Assembly (NCBI RefSeq): GCF_028743715.1
Contig: NZ_CP117996.1
Location: 1-64,000, forward strand
Source: Microbacterium sp. Clip185
Lineage (GTDB): Bacteria; Actinomycetota; Actinomycetes; Actinomycetales; Microbacteriaceae
Reading direction: 5' to 3'
DNA: 64,000 bases
How positions within the stretch are numbered: position 1 is the stretch's first letter; every line of letters begins with the position of its first letter. Under the pieces are notes generated by a model, which ran no database searches, was not told the DNA's origin, and saw only the letters and a list, made by a program, of their open reading frames with translations. A program made the position numbers and the translations under genes. Positions 17,083 to 26,413 of the stretch are shown here, piece after piece.

Positions 17083-18204
17083 TCACGGCGTCGCCTCCGT
17101 CACAGGAGTGGGTTCGGGAGCGGGGGTGGCATCCGGCGACGGGCCCGTCGCCGCATCCGCGCCGGGCGTCGGGCTCGGCGCCGGGCTCGTCTCGGGGTTC
17201 GGATCGGGCTGTGCCGGCACCGCGGGAACGTGGGCGAACGGTTCCTTCGGCTCGATCGGGACCGCCGAGTTCACATCCCACGAGCTGACCCCGATCGACT
17301 CGCGCAGCGGGAACACGTTCCACAGCGGGGAGCGTCCGGTGCCCTGGTAGGCGGACGTGACCGGACCGCCGCCGCCGAGGAAGTACTCGTCCCACCACCA
17401 TCCGTTCGCGAGTCCCTCGCTCCCCACGGTCGTCAGCTGTGTGCCCTGATCCGTGTACAGCTGGACATCCTTGATCGGGTTGCCCGCGGCGTCGTACGCG
17501 AAGATGTTGCGCACACGCTGGCCGTCGAGCACCAGGCCGGGCTGCGAGTTATCCGGGTAGGCGACGGCGTAGTTCGCGTATGCCTGCGAGGAGAAGTACT
17601 GCGGCAGCACGGTCGGCGCCGCGATGAGCGCGATCGCCGCGACGATCGTCGCCACCACGTTGAGCACACCGCGCACCCCGCGCCCCCAGCGGTGCGGCAG
17701 CCACATTCCGCGACCCCACTGGATGCTGAGCAGGACCAGTGCGGCGAGGATCGCCCACGCCACGACGTTCGTGGGCACGTAGTCCACGCCGCCGGTGAAC
17801 GGCACGGTCAGGAACACCAGCAGGAGGTAGAACGCCGCCCCGCGCGCGATCCACCAGACCGGTCGCAGCGACACGAGCAGATCCAGCGTCTGGGACCCGA
17901 AGCGGGAGGAGCGGATGCGGGTGGCCGCGGCACGCCGGGTGCGTTCCAGCCGATCGCGCACCGGCACCTTCGCGGCCCGTCCGTTGCGCTCGGGAAGACC
18001 CGCGGCGGCACGGAGCTCCGCGGCGTAGGTCGCCGCATCCGGCAGCACGAACGTCTCGCCGCTGTCCTCAGCCTGTTCGGCGAGGTCGGCTTCGAGTCCG
18101 TCGAGCAGGTCGTCGACCTCGTCGGCGGGCAGGTCGTTCAGTTCCGCCCGCACCGCGGCGGCGAAGGCCGGGATGTCGGCCCGGGGCTCGGTCGTGGCGT
18201 TCAT
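17083..18204 (-). CDS. HAAS-domain multi-TM membrane protein of the PadR operon
   Basis: A 373-aa protein. The N-terminal 80 residues are acidic and helical (AVRAELNDLPADEVDDLLDG), typical of HAAS-type domains that accompany PadR regulators. Then come about four TM helices between residues 120 and 205, an extracytoplasmic domain and a Pro/Thr/Glu-rich C-terminal tail. Its start overlaps the padR stop (ATGA). Such pairs regulate membrane stress or transport, and the PadR protein probably represses both genes. No enzymatic motif is visible. Confidence 0.75.
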   Translation of the reverse strand: MNATTEPRADIPAFAAAVRAELNDLPADEVDDLLDGLEADLAEQAEDSGETFVLPDAATYAAELRAAAGLPERNGRAAKVPVRDRLERTRRAAATRIRSSRFGSQTLDLLVSLRPVWWIARGAAFYLLLVFLTVPFTGGVDYVPTNVVAWAILAALVLLSIQWGRGMWLPHRWGRGVRGVLNVVATIVAAIALIAAPTVLPQYFSSQAYANYAVAYPDNSQPGLVLDGQRVRNIFAYDAAGNPIKDVQLYTDQGTQLTTVGSEGLANGWWWDEYFLGGGGPVTSAYQGTGRSPLWNVFPLRESIGVSSWDVNSAVPIEPKEPFAHVPAVPAQPDPNPETSPAPSPTPGADAATGPSPDATPAPEPTPVTEATP

Positions 18205-18560
18205 CGTCCTTCTCCGATCGTGCGCAGCGCGGCGGGTTTGCGGGAAGCGTCGAGCAGCGTGCTCAGCGCGAGCGAGAACGCGGTCCAGTCCTCGCGCTGT
18301 GCATCGAGCGCCGCACGTCCCTGCGGGTTGATGGCGTAGTACTTGCGGTGCGGGCCCCCGTCGGAGGGGACCACGTAGCTCGAGAGCGACCCGGCGCTGT
18401 AGAGCCGGCGAAGCGTTCCGTACACGGATGCGTCTCCCACCTCTCCGAGGCCGGCGTCACGCAGTCGACGCACGATGTCGTACCCGTAGGCATCCTCGTG
18501 CTGGACCACCGCGAGAACGGCGGCATCCAGCACCCCCTTCAACAGCTGCGTGGTGTCCAT
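18201..18560 (-). CDS. PadR-family transcriptional regulator
   Basis: A 119-aa PadR regulator: QLLKGVLDAAVLAVVQ, DAYGYDIVRRL, then the winged-helix turn GDASVYGTLRRLYSAG and the wing PHRKYYAINPQGR. I chose the ATG at 18560, preceded by GGGAGG; the frame extends upstream only into the operator. It is expected to bind the palindromes at 18596-18630 and repress its own operon with the membrane protein. Confidence 0.92.
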   Translation of the reverse strand: MDTTQLLKGVLDAAVLAVVQHEDAYGYDIVRRLRDAGLGEVGDASVYGTLRRLYSAGSLSSYVVPSDGGPHRKYYAINPQGRAALDAQREDWTAFSLALSTLLDASRKPAALRTIGEGR

Positions 18561-18595
18561 CCGCGCCTCCCTCTCGTCTGCGAAGCAAGCTACCA

Positions 18596-18630
18596 CGCAC
18601 TGCGCAGTAGTGCGAGCAGTGCGGTACTGC
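18596..18630. promoter_or_regulatory. probable PadR operator
   Basis: Nested symmetry upstream of padR: the palindrome ACTGCGCAGT (18599-18608), flanking CGCACT/AGTGCG (18596-18601/18609-18614) and GCAGT-GCGGT-ACTGC (18616-18630). The half-site ACTGC/GCAGT recurs four times in 32 bp, as expected for a PadR binding region. Confidence 0.6.
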
Positions 18631-18711
18631 GTGTCGCACAATCACTCTGTCGCCGCGCGAACCGGGTGCCTACACTGAAGGCGCCCCTGATCACCGTCGA
18701 TCGGAGTCGTT

Positions 18712-20037
18712 GTGCCCTCGCCCTGGTCTTTGCGTCGCGAGGCGTCGGCCGAGAGCTCGCGCCTTCTGATCGAGCGCGCGCACGAGGAGTTCGTCGGCGG
18801 CAACGCGCAGGATCCACGGGTCACGGCCGTGCGCGGTCTCGTCCGCGAGAGCTGGCAGCGCTCGGCCCGAAGCCTCGTCGGCGTGGAGGCTGTGCCGCCC
18901 CTCGACCTCATCTCGGACGAGCTCGAGGAGTACCGCCGCACGCATCCTCTCGCGAGCGTCATGCACGTGATCCGCCAGCTGCTGCTGCCGGGTGACGAGG
19001 ACGAGTCGGGGGTCGTCGTGGCGGTGGGGGATGCGGCGGGCCGCCTGCTGTGGGTCGAGGGGGATCGCCGCATCCGCGACCTCACCGGCGACATGGGCTT
19101 CGTCGCGGGCGCGAACTGGTCGGAGGAGGCCGTGGGCACCTCGGCGCCGGGCACGGCCCTCGCGCTCGAGCGATCCGTGCAGATCCGCGGAGCCGAACAC
19201 TTCAACCGGCTCGTCCAGCCGTGGTCGTGCACGGCGGCGCCGGTGCGCGATCCCGAGAGTCGGCGCGTGCTCGGTGTCATCGATGTGACCGGGGGCGTCG
19301 AGGCCACGACCCCGCAGGCGCAGTTGCTCGTCGATGCGACGGCGCGGGCCATCGAGGGGGAGCTGCTGGTGGCCCGGCTGCGGGCGCGGGCCGAACCGGT
19401 CGCGAAGGGCCGCTCGCCACGGCGCTCGCGCGGGGCGTCCGAACACGCGACCCTGCGTGTGCTCGGGCGCGATCTCGCCGTGCTCGACGTCGTCGACGAC
19501 CGAGGCGCCACCGTCACCGAGCTGAGCGCGCGGCATGCCGAGATCCTCCTGATGCTGGCGGTGCACCAGCAGGGGCTTTCGGCGGAACGGTTGGCGGCCC
19601 TCGTGTACGGCGAGGCGGCGCCGGTGGAGACCCTGCGCCCCGAGATGGTGCGCCTGCGCCGGGTTCTCGACGCCGTCGCCCCGGCGCTGATTCCGGCATC
19701 GCGCCCCTACCGGCTGACGAGCCCCCTGCAGACCGACGCCGATCACGTCGTCTCACTGCTCGATCGCGGCGCGCACCGCGTGGCCCTCACCGCGTATCGC
19801 GGCCCGGTGCTGCCGGACTCCCGCGCCCCGGGGGTGGAGGAGCTGCGCCAGAGCGTGCAGGCGGCGCTGCGCGAATCCCTGCTCGCCGGAGCGGGACTGG
19901 ACGTGCTGCTGACGTACGTGGACACGGACGACGGACGCGAGGATGCGGACGCGCTGCGCCTGTGTCTCGAGATGCTCGCCCCGCGCTCGCCGCGTCGCGG
20001 GCCCATCGTCGCCCGCCTCGAGCAGCTCGGCGCCTAG
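18712..20037 (+). CDS. GAF-domain transcriptional activator of the aldehyde dehydrogenase unit
   Basis: A 441-aa protein resembling AcoR-type regulators without the AAA+ core. The N-terminal ESSRLLIERAHEEFV and VRESWQRSARSLVG match the region before the GAF sensor (about 90-220: WSEEAVGTSAPGTAL, HFNRLVQPWSCTAAPVRDP). The C-terminal half (about 250-441) has a winged-helix/BTAD-like arrangement (RHAEILLMLAVHQQGLSAE) that probably binds DNA. The GTG start at 18712 follows CGGAG. It lies directly upstream of the exaC-like gene and most likely controls it in response to an alcohol or aldehyde. Confidence 0.8.
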   Translation: MPSPWSLRREASAESSRLLIERAHEEFVGGNAQDPRVTAVRGLVRESWQRSARSLVGVEAVPPLDLISDELEEYRRTHPLASVMHVIRQLLLPGDEDESGVVVAVGDAAGRLLWVEGDRRIRDLTGDMGFVAGANWSEEAVGTSAPGTALALERSVQIRGAEHFNRLVQPWSCTAAPVRDPESRRVLGVIDVTGGVEATTPQAQLLVDATARAIEGELLVARLRARAEPVAKGRSPRRSRGASEHATLRVLGRDLAVLDVVDDRGATVTELSARHAEILLMLAVHQQGLSAERLAALVYGEAAPVETLRPEMVRLRRVLDAVAPALIPASRPYRLTSPLQTDADHVVSLLDRGAHRVALTAYRGPVLPDSRAPGVEELRQSVQAALRESLLAGAGLDVLLTYVDTDDGREDADALRLCLEMLAPRSPRRGPIVARLEQLGA

Positions 20038-20139
20038 TCATCCCGCCGCGCAACCCGATGCAACCCTGGCGCGCTTACGGTGTCGGGCAACGAGCGCGGC
20101 GCGGATGCCGCCTCCGTCCTGATCGTCGAAGGAGATGAC

Positions 20140-21687
20140 ATGACCATCGTTGAAGACGGCGTCTCGAGCGTCTACGCCGCCCCCGGATCCCGCGGATCGG
20201 TCGCCGAGTACCGCAGCCGTTACGGCCACTACATCGGCGGTGAGTTCGTTGAGCCGATCAAGGGCCAGTACTTCGAGAACATCACCCCCGTCACCGGCAA
20301 GCCGTTCTGCGAGGTCGGCCGCGGCACGAGCGAGGACATCGACCGTGCGGTGGATGTGGCCTGGAAGGCGTTCGAGAGCTGGAAGCGGACGACACCCGCC
20401 GAGCGCGCCGTCATCCTGAACAAGATCGCCGACCGCATCGAGGCCAACCTCGAGAAGATCGCCGTCGCCGAGACGTGGGAGAACGGCAAGCCGGTGCGGG
20501 AGACCCTCGCCGCCGACATCCCGCTCGCGGTCGATCACTTCCGCTACTTCGCGGGAGTCCTGCGGGCGCAGGAGGGCTCGCTCAGCCAGATCGACGAGGA
20601 CACGGTCGCGTATCACTTCCACGAGCCGCTGGGAGTCGTGGGCCAGATCATCCCGTGGAACTTCCCCATTCTCATGGCCACGTGGAAGCTCGCACCGGCG
20701 CTCGCCGCCGGCAACTGCGTCGTGCTGAAGCCCGCAGAGCAGACTCCCGCATCCATCCTGTTCCTCTTCGATCTCATCGGCGATCTGCTGCCGGCGGGCG
20801 TCGTGAACATCGTCAACGGGTTCGGCATCGAGGCGGGGGCGCCGCTGGCCCAGCACAAGCGCATCCGCAAGGTCGCCTTCACGGGCGAGACCACGACGGG
20901 GCGGCTCATCATGCAGTACGCCTCGCAGAACCTCATCCCGGTGACGCTGGAGCTCGGCGGCAAGAGCGCGAACATCTTCTTCGAGGATGTGGCTCGCGAC
21001 CGCGACGCCTACTACGACAAGGCGCTGGAGGGCTTCACGTTCTTCGCGCTGAACCAGGGCGAGGTGTGCACCTGCCCGAGCCGCGCCCTCATCCAGCGCT
21101 CGATCTACGAGGAGTTCCTCGGCGACGGGCTGGACCGCGTCGGCAAGATCGTGCAGGGCAATCCGCTGGATCCGGCGACCATGATCGGCGCGCAGGCCTC
21201 GAACGACCAGCTCGAGAAGATCCTGTCGTACATCGAGATCGGCAAGGCGGAGGGCGCGAAGCTGCTCGCTGGAGGGGAGCGCGTCGACCTCGGCGGCGAC
21301 CTGTCGGAGGGCTACTACGTGGCGCCCACGGTGTTCGAGGGGCAGAACAGCATGCGCATCTTCCAGGAGGAGATCTTCGGACCCGTGGTCTCGGTGACGA
21401 GCTTCGAGGACTTCGACGACGCGATCCACACCGCCAACGACACCCTCTACGGCCTGGGCGCCGGGGTCTGGAGCCGTTCGGCCGACACGATGTACCGCGC
21501 CGGACGCGGTATCGAGGCGGGGCGGGTGTGGACGAACACGTACCACCAGTACCCGGCACACGCGGCCTTCGGCGGCTACAAGCAGTCGGGCATCGGACGC
21601 GAGAACCACCTGAAGATGCTCGACCACTACCAGCAGACGAAGAACCTGCTCGTCTCCTACGCCGACGGCCCGATGGGCTTCTTCTGA
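20140..21687 (+). CDS. exaC: ExaC/AldB-type NAD-dependent aldehyde dehydrogenase
   Basis: A 515-aa aldehyde dehydrogenase. It has the general base Glu in LELGG (E271) and the catalytic Cys in NQGEVCTC (C310), with PWNFP for coenzyme binding. The NQGEVCTC form is typical of the acetaldehyde dehydrogenases ExaC/AcoD/AldB that oxidise acetaldehyde to acetate after ethanol or acetoin breakdown. GGAG lies 7 nt before the ATG at 20140. The GAF regulator upstream and DUF779 gene downstream are its regular partners in actinobacteria. Confidence 0.92.
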   Translation: MTIVEDGVSSVYAAPGSRGSVAEYRSRYGHYIGGEFVEPIKGQYFENITPVTGKPFCEVGRGTSEDIDRAVDVAWKAFESWKRTTPAERAVILNKIADRIEANLEKIAVAETWENGKPVRETLAADIPLAVDHFRYFAGVLRAQEGSLSQIDEDTVAYHFHEPLGVVGQIIPWNFPILMATWKLAPALAAGNCVVLKPAEQTPASILFLFDLIGDLLPAGVVNIVNGFGIEAGAPLAQHKRIRKVAFTGETTTGRLIMQYASQNLIPVTLELGGKSANIFFEDVARDRDAYYDKALEGFTFFALNQGEVCTCPSRALIQRSIYEEFLGDGLDRVGKIVQGNPLDPATMIGAQASNDQLEKILSYIEIGKAEGAKLLAGGERVDLGGDLSEGYYVAPTVFEGQNSMRIFQEEIFGPVVSVTSFEDFDDAIHTANDTLYGLGAGVWSRSADTMYRAGRGIEAGRVWTNTYHQYPAHAAFGGYKQSGIGRENHLKMLDHYQQTKNLLVSYADGPMGFF

Positions 21688-21708
21688 GTCGGGCCCACCC
21701 GCGCGGAT

Positions 21709-21814
21709 GCATGTCCCACTTCGCGCAGGCTGGCCGCATCCGTGTCCCACTTTCTGCAGAGATCAGGGGTGAAACCTGCGGGAAGTGGGACATGGGGTGC
21801 GGGAAGTGGGACAT
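21709..21814. repeat. dispersed repeat family 2, locus B
   Basis: Two direct copies (21709-21727, GCATGTCCCACTTCGCGCA, and 21742-21760 with changes) and two inverted copies (21777-21794 and 21798-21814, TGCGGGAAGTGGGACATG). They fill the gap between exaC and the DUF779 gene and can pair into long hairpins in the mRNA. It is the same element as at 16813-16889. Confidence 0.9.
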
Positions 21815-21838
21815 GGGGAAGCAGGGAAGGGAAGAGGG

Positions 21839-22243
21839 ATGGATGACACACCGATCGAGCAGACGGCGCAGCGCGTCGCGGTGACGGATGCGGCCGCATC
21901 CCTCCTCGTGGAGCTGACCGCGCAGCACGGACCGCTCATGTTCCACCAGTCCGGCGGATGCTGCGACGGCTCCGCACCCATGTGCTATCCCGTCGGCATG
22001 TTCCTCACCGGACCGAGCGACGTGCGACTCGGCGCGTTGCGCGTCGCCGACCTCGCCCCCATCGAGGTCTTCATGTCCGAGTCGCAGTTCGAGTACTGGA
22101 AGTACACGCACCTGACGATCGACGCGGTGCCCGGACGCGGCGCCGGATTCAGCGTGGAGGCGCCCACGGGCATGCGGTTCCTCATCCGCTCCCGGATGCT
22201 GGAGCCCTCCGAGCTAAAGGCTTTCGGGCTCGCGGCGAGGTGA
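21839..22243 (+). CDS. DUF779 domain protein
   Basis: A 134-aa protein with the DUF779 core: LMFHQSGGCCDGSAPMCYP, carrying a CC pair and a third Cys, and FMSESQFEYWKYTHL. The family is almost always beside ExaC-type aldehyde dehydrogenases and probably binds a metal or helps the enzyme; its role is not established. I chose the ATG at 21839 after GGGAAGAGGG; a longer frame from 21785 merely reads through the repeat. The stop abuts the convergent GtrA-like gene with no gap. Confidence 0.88.
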   Translation: MDDTPIEQTAQRVAVTDAAASLLVELTAQHGPLMFHQSGGCCDGSAPMCYPVGMFLTGPSDVRLGALRVADLAPIEVFMSESQFEYWKYTHLTIDAVPGRGAGFSVEAPTGMRFLIRSRMLEPSELKAFGLAAR

Positions 22244-22867
22244 TCAGACGCCGACGCGCTCGCGCACGGGTGCGGGGGCGACGACGATCTCGGGGTCAGG
22301 ATCGCGTCGGAAGATGATCTTGAAGATCGGGAAGAACACGGCGCACGAGATGAGCGCGTTGATCAGCATCGTGACGACGTCGGCCAGTGTCTCGCCGGTC
22401 GAGCCCATCGCCCAGACCGTGATGAAGAGGTCGTACACGGGCGCCTTGTAGAAGCCCTGCAGCGCTGCCGCGCCGAACGTGATCACGACGTAGGCGAGCG
22501 TGTACCAAAGCGCCGCCCACCACGGGTTGCTGTTGGACTTGAAGGTGATGTTGCGCTGCGCGAAGAAGTTCACGACCTGCGCGATCGCGAGCGTGAGCTG
22601 CACCGCGAGGAAGTAGGCGAGCCCGCCCCCGCCCGCGGGCAGAGCGCCGGCCGCGTAGTCGAAGATGAAGTAGTCGGAGCCGATGGGCAGTGCCTGAAAG
22701 CCCGTGTCCACGAGCGGCGTGAGGGCGAAGACGGCCTTGAACACCGGCATCAGCACGAGCTGGAGCACCGTCATGCCGACGTTGAGCAGCGAGAACACGA
22801 TCAGCTGCGCCCACGTCGGGCGGGCGTCGGCGAAACGGGTCCATCCCCGTCGGATTCCTGCGAACAT
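22244..22867 (-). CDS. GtrA-like polytopic membrane protein
   Basis: A 207-aa protein with four predicted TM segments. VVNFFAQRNITFKSN between TM2 and TM3 resembles the NF..NR.WTF motif of GtrA-like proteins, which flip polyprenyl-linked sugars or act in cell wall polysaccharide synthesis. The extra loop after TM1 makes it longer than standard GtrA. It is a single gene, tail to tail with the DUF779 gene. Confidence 0.65.
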   Translation of the reverse strand: MFAGIRRGWTRFADARPTWAQLIVFSLLNVGMTVLQLVLMPVFKAVFALTPLVDTGFQALPIGSDYFIFDYAAGALPAGGGGLAYFLAVQLTLAIAQVVNFFAQRNITFKSNSNPWWAALWYTLAYVVITFGAAALQGFYKAPVYDLFITVWAMGSTGETLADVVTMLINALISCAVFFPIFKIIFRRDPDPEIVVAPAPVRERVGV

Positions 22868-23016
22868 CCGTGGCTCCTTCCGAGGGCTCCGCGGCGCACC
22901 TGCATCCCGGTCCCGCGCGACGAAGCCGCAGCGAGTCCATCAGGCGGGGGAGCTTCCGACATCGACGGCCGCAGAATCTGTCGGTTCCGCCGCACGAACG
23001 GTCGCCACCGGCAACG

Positions 23017-23054
23017 ACGAAGGGATGCGACCCCTGCGGGCCGCATCCCTTCGT
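23017..23054. terminator. terminator downstream of the lipoprotein gene
   Basis: A 13-bp stem, ACGAAGGGATGCG (23017-23029) paired with CGCATCCCTTCGT (23042-23054), with a 12-nt loop, placed just after the stop of the leftward lipoprotein gene. Confidence 0.8.
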
Positions 23055-23072
23055 TCGTGTGAGTCGCGAGAC

Positions 23073-23540
23073 TCAGGCGCAGAGCTTGGTGAGCTCGTCG
23101 GACGCCGTCTTGAGGCGCTCGCTCGAGGCCTGCACGTCGTCGTTGATCTTGGTGAGCTCGTCGATCTTGGACGGGTCGGAGCCCGCAGCGGCGAGAGCCG
23201 ACATCGACTCGCCGATCGTCTTGTACTCGTCCGAAACTGCCTGCAGCGGCTTCTTCACGTCGGGGTTCGTGATCTCGGCGAGGGCATCGTCGAGACCCTT
23301 CTGCACCGTCTCGAACAGGTCGGTCGTGGCCTCGGTGTCGCCGGAGGCGGCAGCCGACATCGAGTCGGTCAGCTTGCTCTGAGCGTCGCTCAGCTTGTCC
23401 TGGGCGATGGAGCACGCCTCCTGGACGGACTGCGACGAGGCGGCCGCGTCTCCGCCGCCGCCGTTGCCTGCGCCGCCTGCGCAACCGGCGAGGGCGAACA
23501 GGGCGATGGCCGAAAGGGCGAGGGGTGCGAGTTTGCGCAT
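23073..23540 (-). CDS. small helical lipoprotein, unknown function
   Basis: A 155-aa protein with signal peptide and lipobox LAGC (Cys at about 20), a Gly-rich spacer and then a long all-helical region rich in Asp, Ser, Lys and Ala with regular heptad-like leucines (residues 38-152), ending in a Cys (LCA). It is expected to be anchored to the outer face of the membrane. GGAGGATT precedes the ATG. I do not recognise a named family. It is divergent from the SAHH-like operon. Confidence 0.75.
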   Translation of the reverse strand: MRKLAPLALSAIALFALAGCAGGAGNGGGGDAAASSQSVQEACSIAQDKLSDAQSKLTDSMSAAASGDTEATTDLFETVQKGLDDALAEITNPDVKKPLQAVSDEYKTIGESMSALAAAGSDPSKIDELTKINDDVQASSERLKTASDELTKLCA

Positions 23541-23624
23541 GAGAATCCTCCGTGTGCTGCGTGTGCGGACATGGGTCCGCCCCCCTCACGGAAGACGCCC
23601 CCACCGTCAACGCTAGAGCGCTGT

Positions 23625-23651
23625 CCTCTCACGGAGGCCCCCCGTGAGAGG
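23625..23651. promoter_or_regulatory. hairpin upstream of the SAHH-like operon
   Basis: A perfect 10-bp inverted repeat, CCTCTCACGG (23625-23634) and CCGTGAGAGG (23642-23651), with a 7-nt loop, 33 bp before the ATG at 23685. It may be an operator or a leader hairpin; no T-tract follows. Confidence 0.45.
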
Positions 23652-23684
23652 GATCTCATTCTGTGCTAAGGATCGACGTAGGCT

Positions 23685-25115
23685 ATGGCGGTGGATACGA
23701 CGCGCATCGCGGAGGCGATCGTGCGCCGCTTCGCCCGCCGCACGAATCTCATGATCGCCTCGCGCACCGTGCGGGTGGACGCGTCACCGGCGCACCTCGC
23801 CGTCGCCGAGCGACTCACGGCTTTGCTGCACGACCTGGGTGCGGTCATCACGACAGGAGCAGCCTCGGATGCGGGGATGCTGCGATTCGACTTCACAGCG
23901 CTCGCCGCCGAGGCGGACCCCACATCGGTACCCGTTCTGCTGGGCGGCGAACCACTGCCCGAGCGGCACGATGCCGCGGCACGCATCGCCTTCGCGGCCG
24001 CTCACATGCCCGTCTCGGCCGCCGTCGCCCGGGACATCGACCTGCGGGGTCTCCGCATCGGCGTGTGCATGGTTCTGGAGCCCAAGACCGCCCAGCTCGC
24101 GCTTCTGCTGCGCTCCCGCGGTGCCGACGTGGCGGTCTACGGCCACCCCGACGAGACGGATGCGGCGGTCGCCGCGGCGCTCGCGGCGACCGGCATCCCC
24201 GTCGACGGCGGCGTCGAGCTGTCGGGCCTCGCGGAGCGGGCGGCGGCCGAGAGCTTCCTGCGCCGGGGCTTCGACATTCTCATCGACGACGGCTCGCACC
24301 TGATCCGCCTCGCCCACGAGATCGATCCCGAGATCGCCGCATCCTGGATCGGCGCGAACGAGGAGACGACCTCGGGGCTCACGCCGCTGCGGCGGATGGA
24401 TGCGGCGGGGCTGCTGCGAACGCCCGTCATGGCCGTCAACGACGCCGCCGCCAAGACCCGGTTCGACAACCGCTACGGCACTGGCTTCTCCTGCGTCCTG
24501 GCGATCGCTGACCTCCTCGAACAGCACGGACGGACGCTGCGCGATCAGCCGGCCCTCGTCATCGGCTACGGCCCCGTCGGCGAAGGCGTCGCGGCATACC
24601 TGCGCGGCCTGGGTGCGGCCGTCTCCGTGGCCGAGGTCGACCCGGTGCGGGCTCTCACCGCGCGCCACGACGGCTACACGGTCGGCCCGGCCTCCGAGCT
24701 GGCCGACGGCGCGCTCGTCGTCTCGGCCACGGGTGTCGCCGGCACGATCGATGCGGCGATCGCCGAGCGCGCGGCGGTGATCGCCGTCGCGGGCGGCGTA
24801 CCGGGGGAGGTGACGGCGGCGGCCGCCGCATCCGCTGGTCTCGTGCTCGGCGGTGGCGGAGCGGTGAACATCACCGCCGCCGAGGGCAACCCGATCGAGA
24901 TCATGGACCTGTCGTTCGCGGTGCAGCTCGCCGCCCTCGACCACCTGCTGCGCACGCGTCCGGGAATCGGCGTGCACGCCCTCCCGCCTGAGATCGACGA
25001 GCGTGTGGGCCTGGCGGCGCTCGCCGCCCGCGGCGTGCGGATCGACGAGCGCACCACGCGCGCCGGCAGGGACAAGGACTGGCGCTCGGCCCGGTACGAG
25101 GGGACCCGCGCATGA
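23685..25115 (+). CDS. divergent adenosylhomocysteinase-like NAD-binding protein
   Basis: A 476-aa homologue of S-adenosylhomocysteine hydrolase. Recognisable: DDGSHL near 201 (canonical DDGGDLT, catalytic Asp), EETTSG near 226 (catalytic Glu), KTRFDN near 256-261 (catalytic Lys and Asp) and the NAD site GYGPVGEG near 293-300 (canonical GYGDVGKG). The canonical GCLHMT loop, which carries a catalytic His, reads GVCMVLEP instead, and the usual C-terminal DHYRY is not preserved. It therefore belongs to the fold family but may use another substrate. It is the first gene of a six-gene unit; the amidohydrolase start overlaps its stop. Confidence 0.75.
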   Translation: MAVDTTRIAEAIVRRFARRTNLMIASRTVRVDASPAHLAVAERLTALLHDLGAVITTGAASDAGMLRFDFTALAAEADPTSVPVLLGGEPLPERHDAAARIAFAAAHMPVSAAVARDIDLRGLRIGVCMVLEPKTAQLALLLRSRGADVAVYGHPDETDAAVAAALAATGIPVDGGVELSGLAERAAAESFLRRGFDILIDDGSHLIRLAHEIDPEIAASWIGANEETTSGLTPLRRMDAAGLLRTPVMAVNDAAAKTRFDNRYGTGFSCVLAIADLLEQHGRTLRDQPALVIGYGPVGEGVAAYLRGLGAAVSVAEVDPVRALTARHDGYTVGPASELADGALVVSATGVAGTIDAAIAERAAVIAVAGGVPGEVTAAAAASAGLVLGGGGAVNITAAEGNPIEIMDLSFAVQLAALDHLLRTRPGIGVHALPPEIDERVGLAALAARGVRIDERTTRAGRDKDWRSARYEGTRA

Positions 25116-26413
25116 GCGTCGTGCTGTACTCGGCCGACCTGGTGCTGCCCATCACCGCGCCGCCGATCCCGCAGGGGGCGATCGCCGTCAGCGGCGGCCG
25201 CATCCGCCACGTCGGAGACCGTGACTGGGTGCGCCGCGAGCTCACCGCCCGCGGAGCCTCGTTCACCGAGGTGCATTGGCCGGGTGTGCTCCTGCCGGGG
25301 CTCGTCAATGCCCACTCGCATCTGCAGTACACGGGCATGGCCGAGGTCGGCCGTGGCAGCTACCGCGGCTTCGAGGACTGGGCGGCAGCCTTCGATCCGG
25401 TCTACGAGCGCGGGCACGACTGGAAGGCGGATGCGGACGCCGGAGCGCGCGCGGTGATCGAGGCGGGCACGACCGCGGTCGCCGACATCGTGACCGACGC
25501 ACCCGCCGCAGGCGTGCTGCACGACGCCGGCCTTCACGGCATCACCTACTGGGAGGTGATGAGCTGGACGAACGCCGACTGGGCGGCGACCGGCAGAGCG
25601 CAGGTCGAGGCGGCGTTGGACGCGCTCCCCTCGCCGCCCGGCACCGGGCTCTCGCCGCACGCGCCCTACTCGCTCGACGTCGAGCCGTTGCTCGAGATCC
25701 CCGACATCGTGCGCGAGCGCGGCGGCCGCATCCACTTGCATCTCGGCGAGGCCGCGTTCGAGCGCGAGTCGGGCGCCCCGCATCCGACGCCGTGGCAGGA
25801 GCGTCGCGCCGGCAGTTTCCGCGAGCTGCGTGGCGACGGCTTCGGCACGGGCGCGACGGAGTTCGTCGACCAGCTGGGCGTGCTCGGGCCCGACTGCCAC
25901 ATCGCGCACGGCGTCTACATGACCGCGCGCGATCGCGCGCTGCTGCGCGCCCGCGGCACCTCGGTGGCGCTGTGCCCTCGCTCGAACGCGGTCATCGGCC
26001 TCGACGAGCCTCCCGTGGCCGCCTACCTCGCCGAGGGCAACGGCATCGCCGTCGGCACCGACTCGCTGTCTTCGAGTCCCTCGCTCGACCTGCTCGCGGA
26101 TGTGGCGGCGCTGCACCGCATCGCCAGGGCACAGGGCTACTCCGACCGCGGACTCGCGGCGCAGCTGCTGCGGGCGGCGACCCTCGGCGGTGCGCACGCG
26201 ATGGGCATCGACACCGGCCCCGATCGCACCGGCTATCTCGCGGTCGGAGCCCTCGCCGATCTCGCCTTCATCGACATCCCCGTGACGACGATCGACGACA
26301 CGATCGAGCATCTCGCCATCGACGGCGCAGGTCACGCCGCGGCCACCGTGATCAGCGGCGGGTTCCGGCACACGACACCGTCCTTCACCGAGCACACCGG
26401 AGTCAGCGCATGA
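25112..26413 (+). CDS. amidohydrolase, MTA/SAH deaminase-like
   Basis: A 433-aa amidohydrolase-superfamily enzyme. Metal ligands are visible: NAHSH (HxH, about 66-70), the His of HLHLGEAAFE, the His of CHIAHGVYM and the Asp of GTDSLSSSPSLDLL. The closest general type is the deaminase branch (MtaD, DadD, TrzA, aminofutalosine deaminase), which deaminates an adenine-like ring. Its start overlaps the SAHH-like stop (ATGA), suggesting consecutive steps. The exact substrate is unknown; S-adenosylhomocysteine or a related nucleoside would fit the context. Confidence 0.8.
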   Translation: MSVVLYSADLVLPITAPPIPQGAIAVSGGRIRHVGDRDWVRRELTARGASFTEVHWPGVLLPGLVNAHSHLQYTGMAEVGRGSYRGFEDWAAAFDPVYERGHDWKADADAGARAVIEAGTTAVADIVTDAPAAGVLHDAGLHGITYWEVMSWTNADWAATGRAQVEAALDALPSPPGTGLSPHAPYSLDVEPLLEIPDIVRERGGRIHLHLGEAAFERESGAPHPTPWQERRAGSFRELRGDGFGTGATEFVDQLGVLGPDCHIAHGVYMTARDRALLRARGTSVALCPRSNAVIGLDEPPVAAYLAEGNGIAVGTDSLSSSPSLDLLADVAALHRIARAQGYSDRGLAAQLLRAATLGGAHAMGIDTGPDRTGYLAVGALADLAFIDIPVTTIDDTIEHLAIDGAGHAAATVISGGFRHTTPSFTEHTGVSA

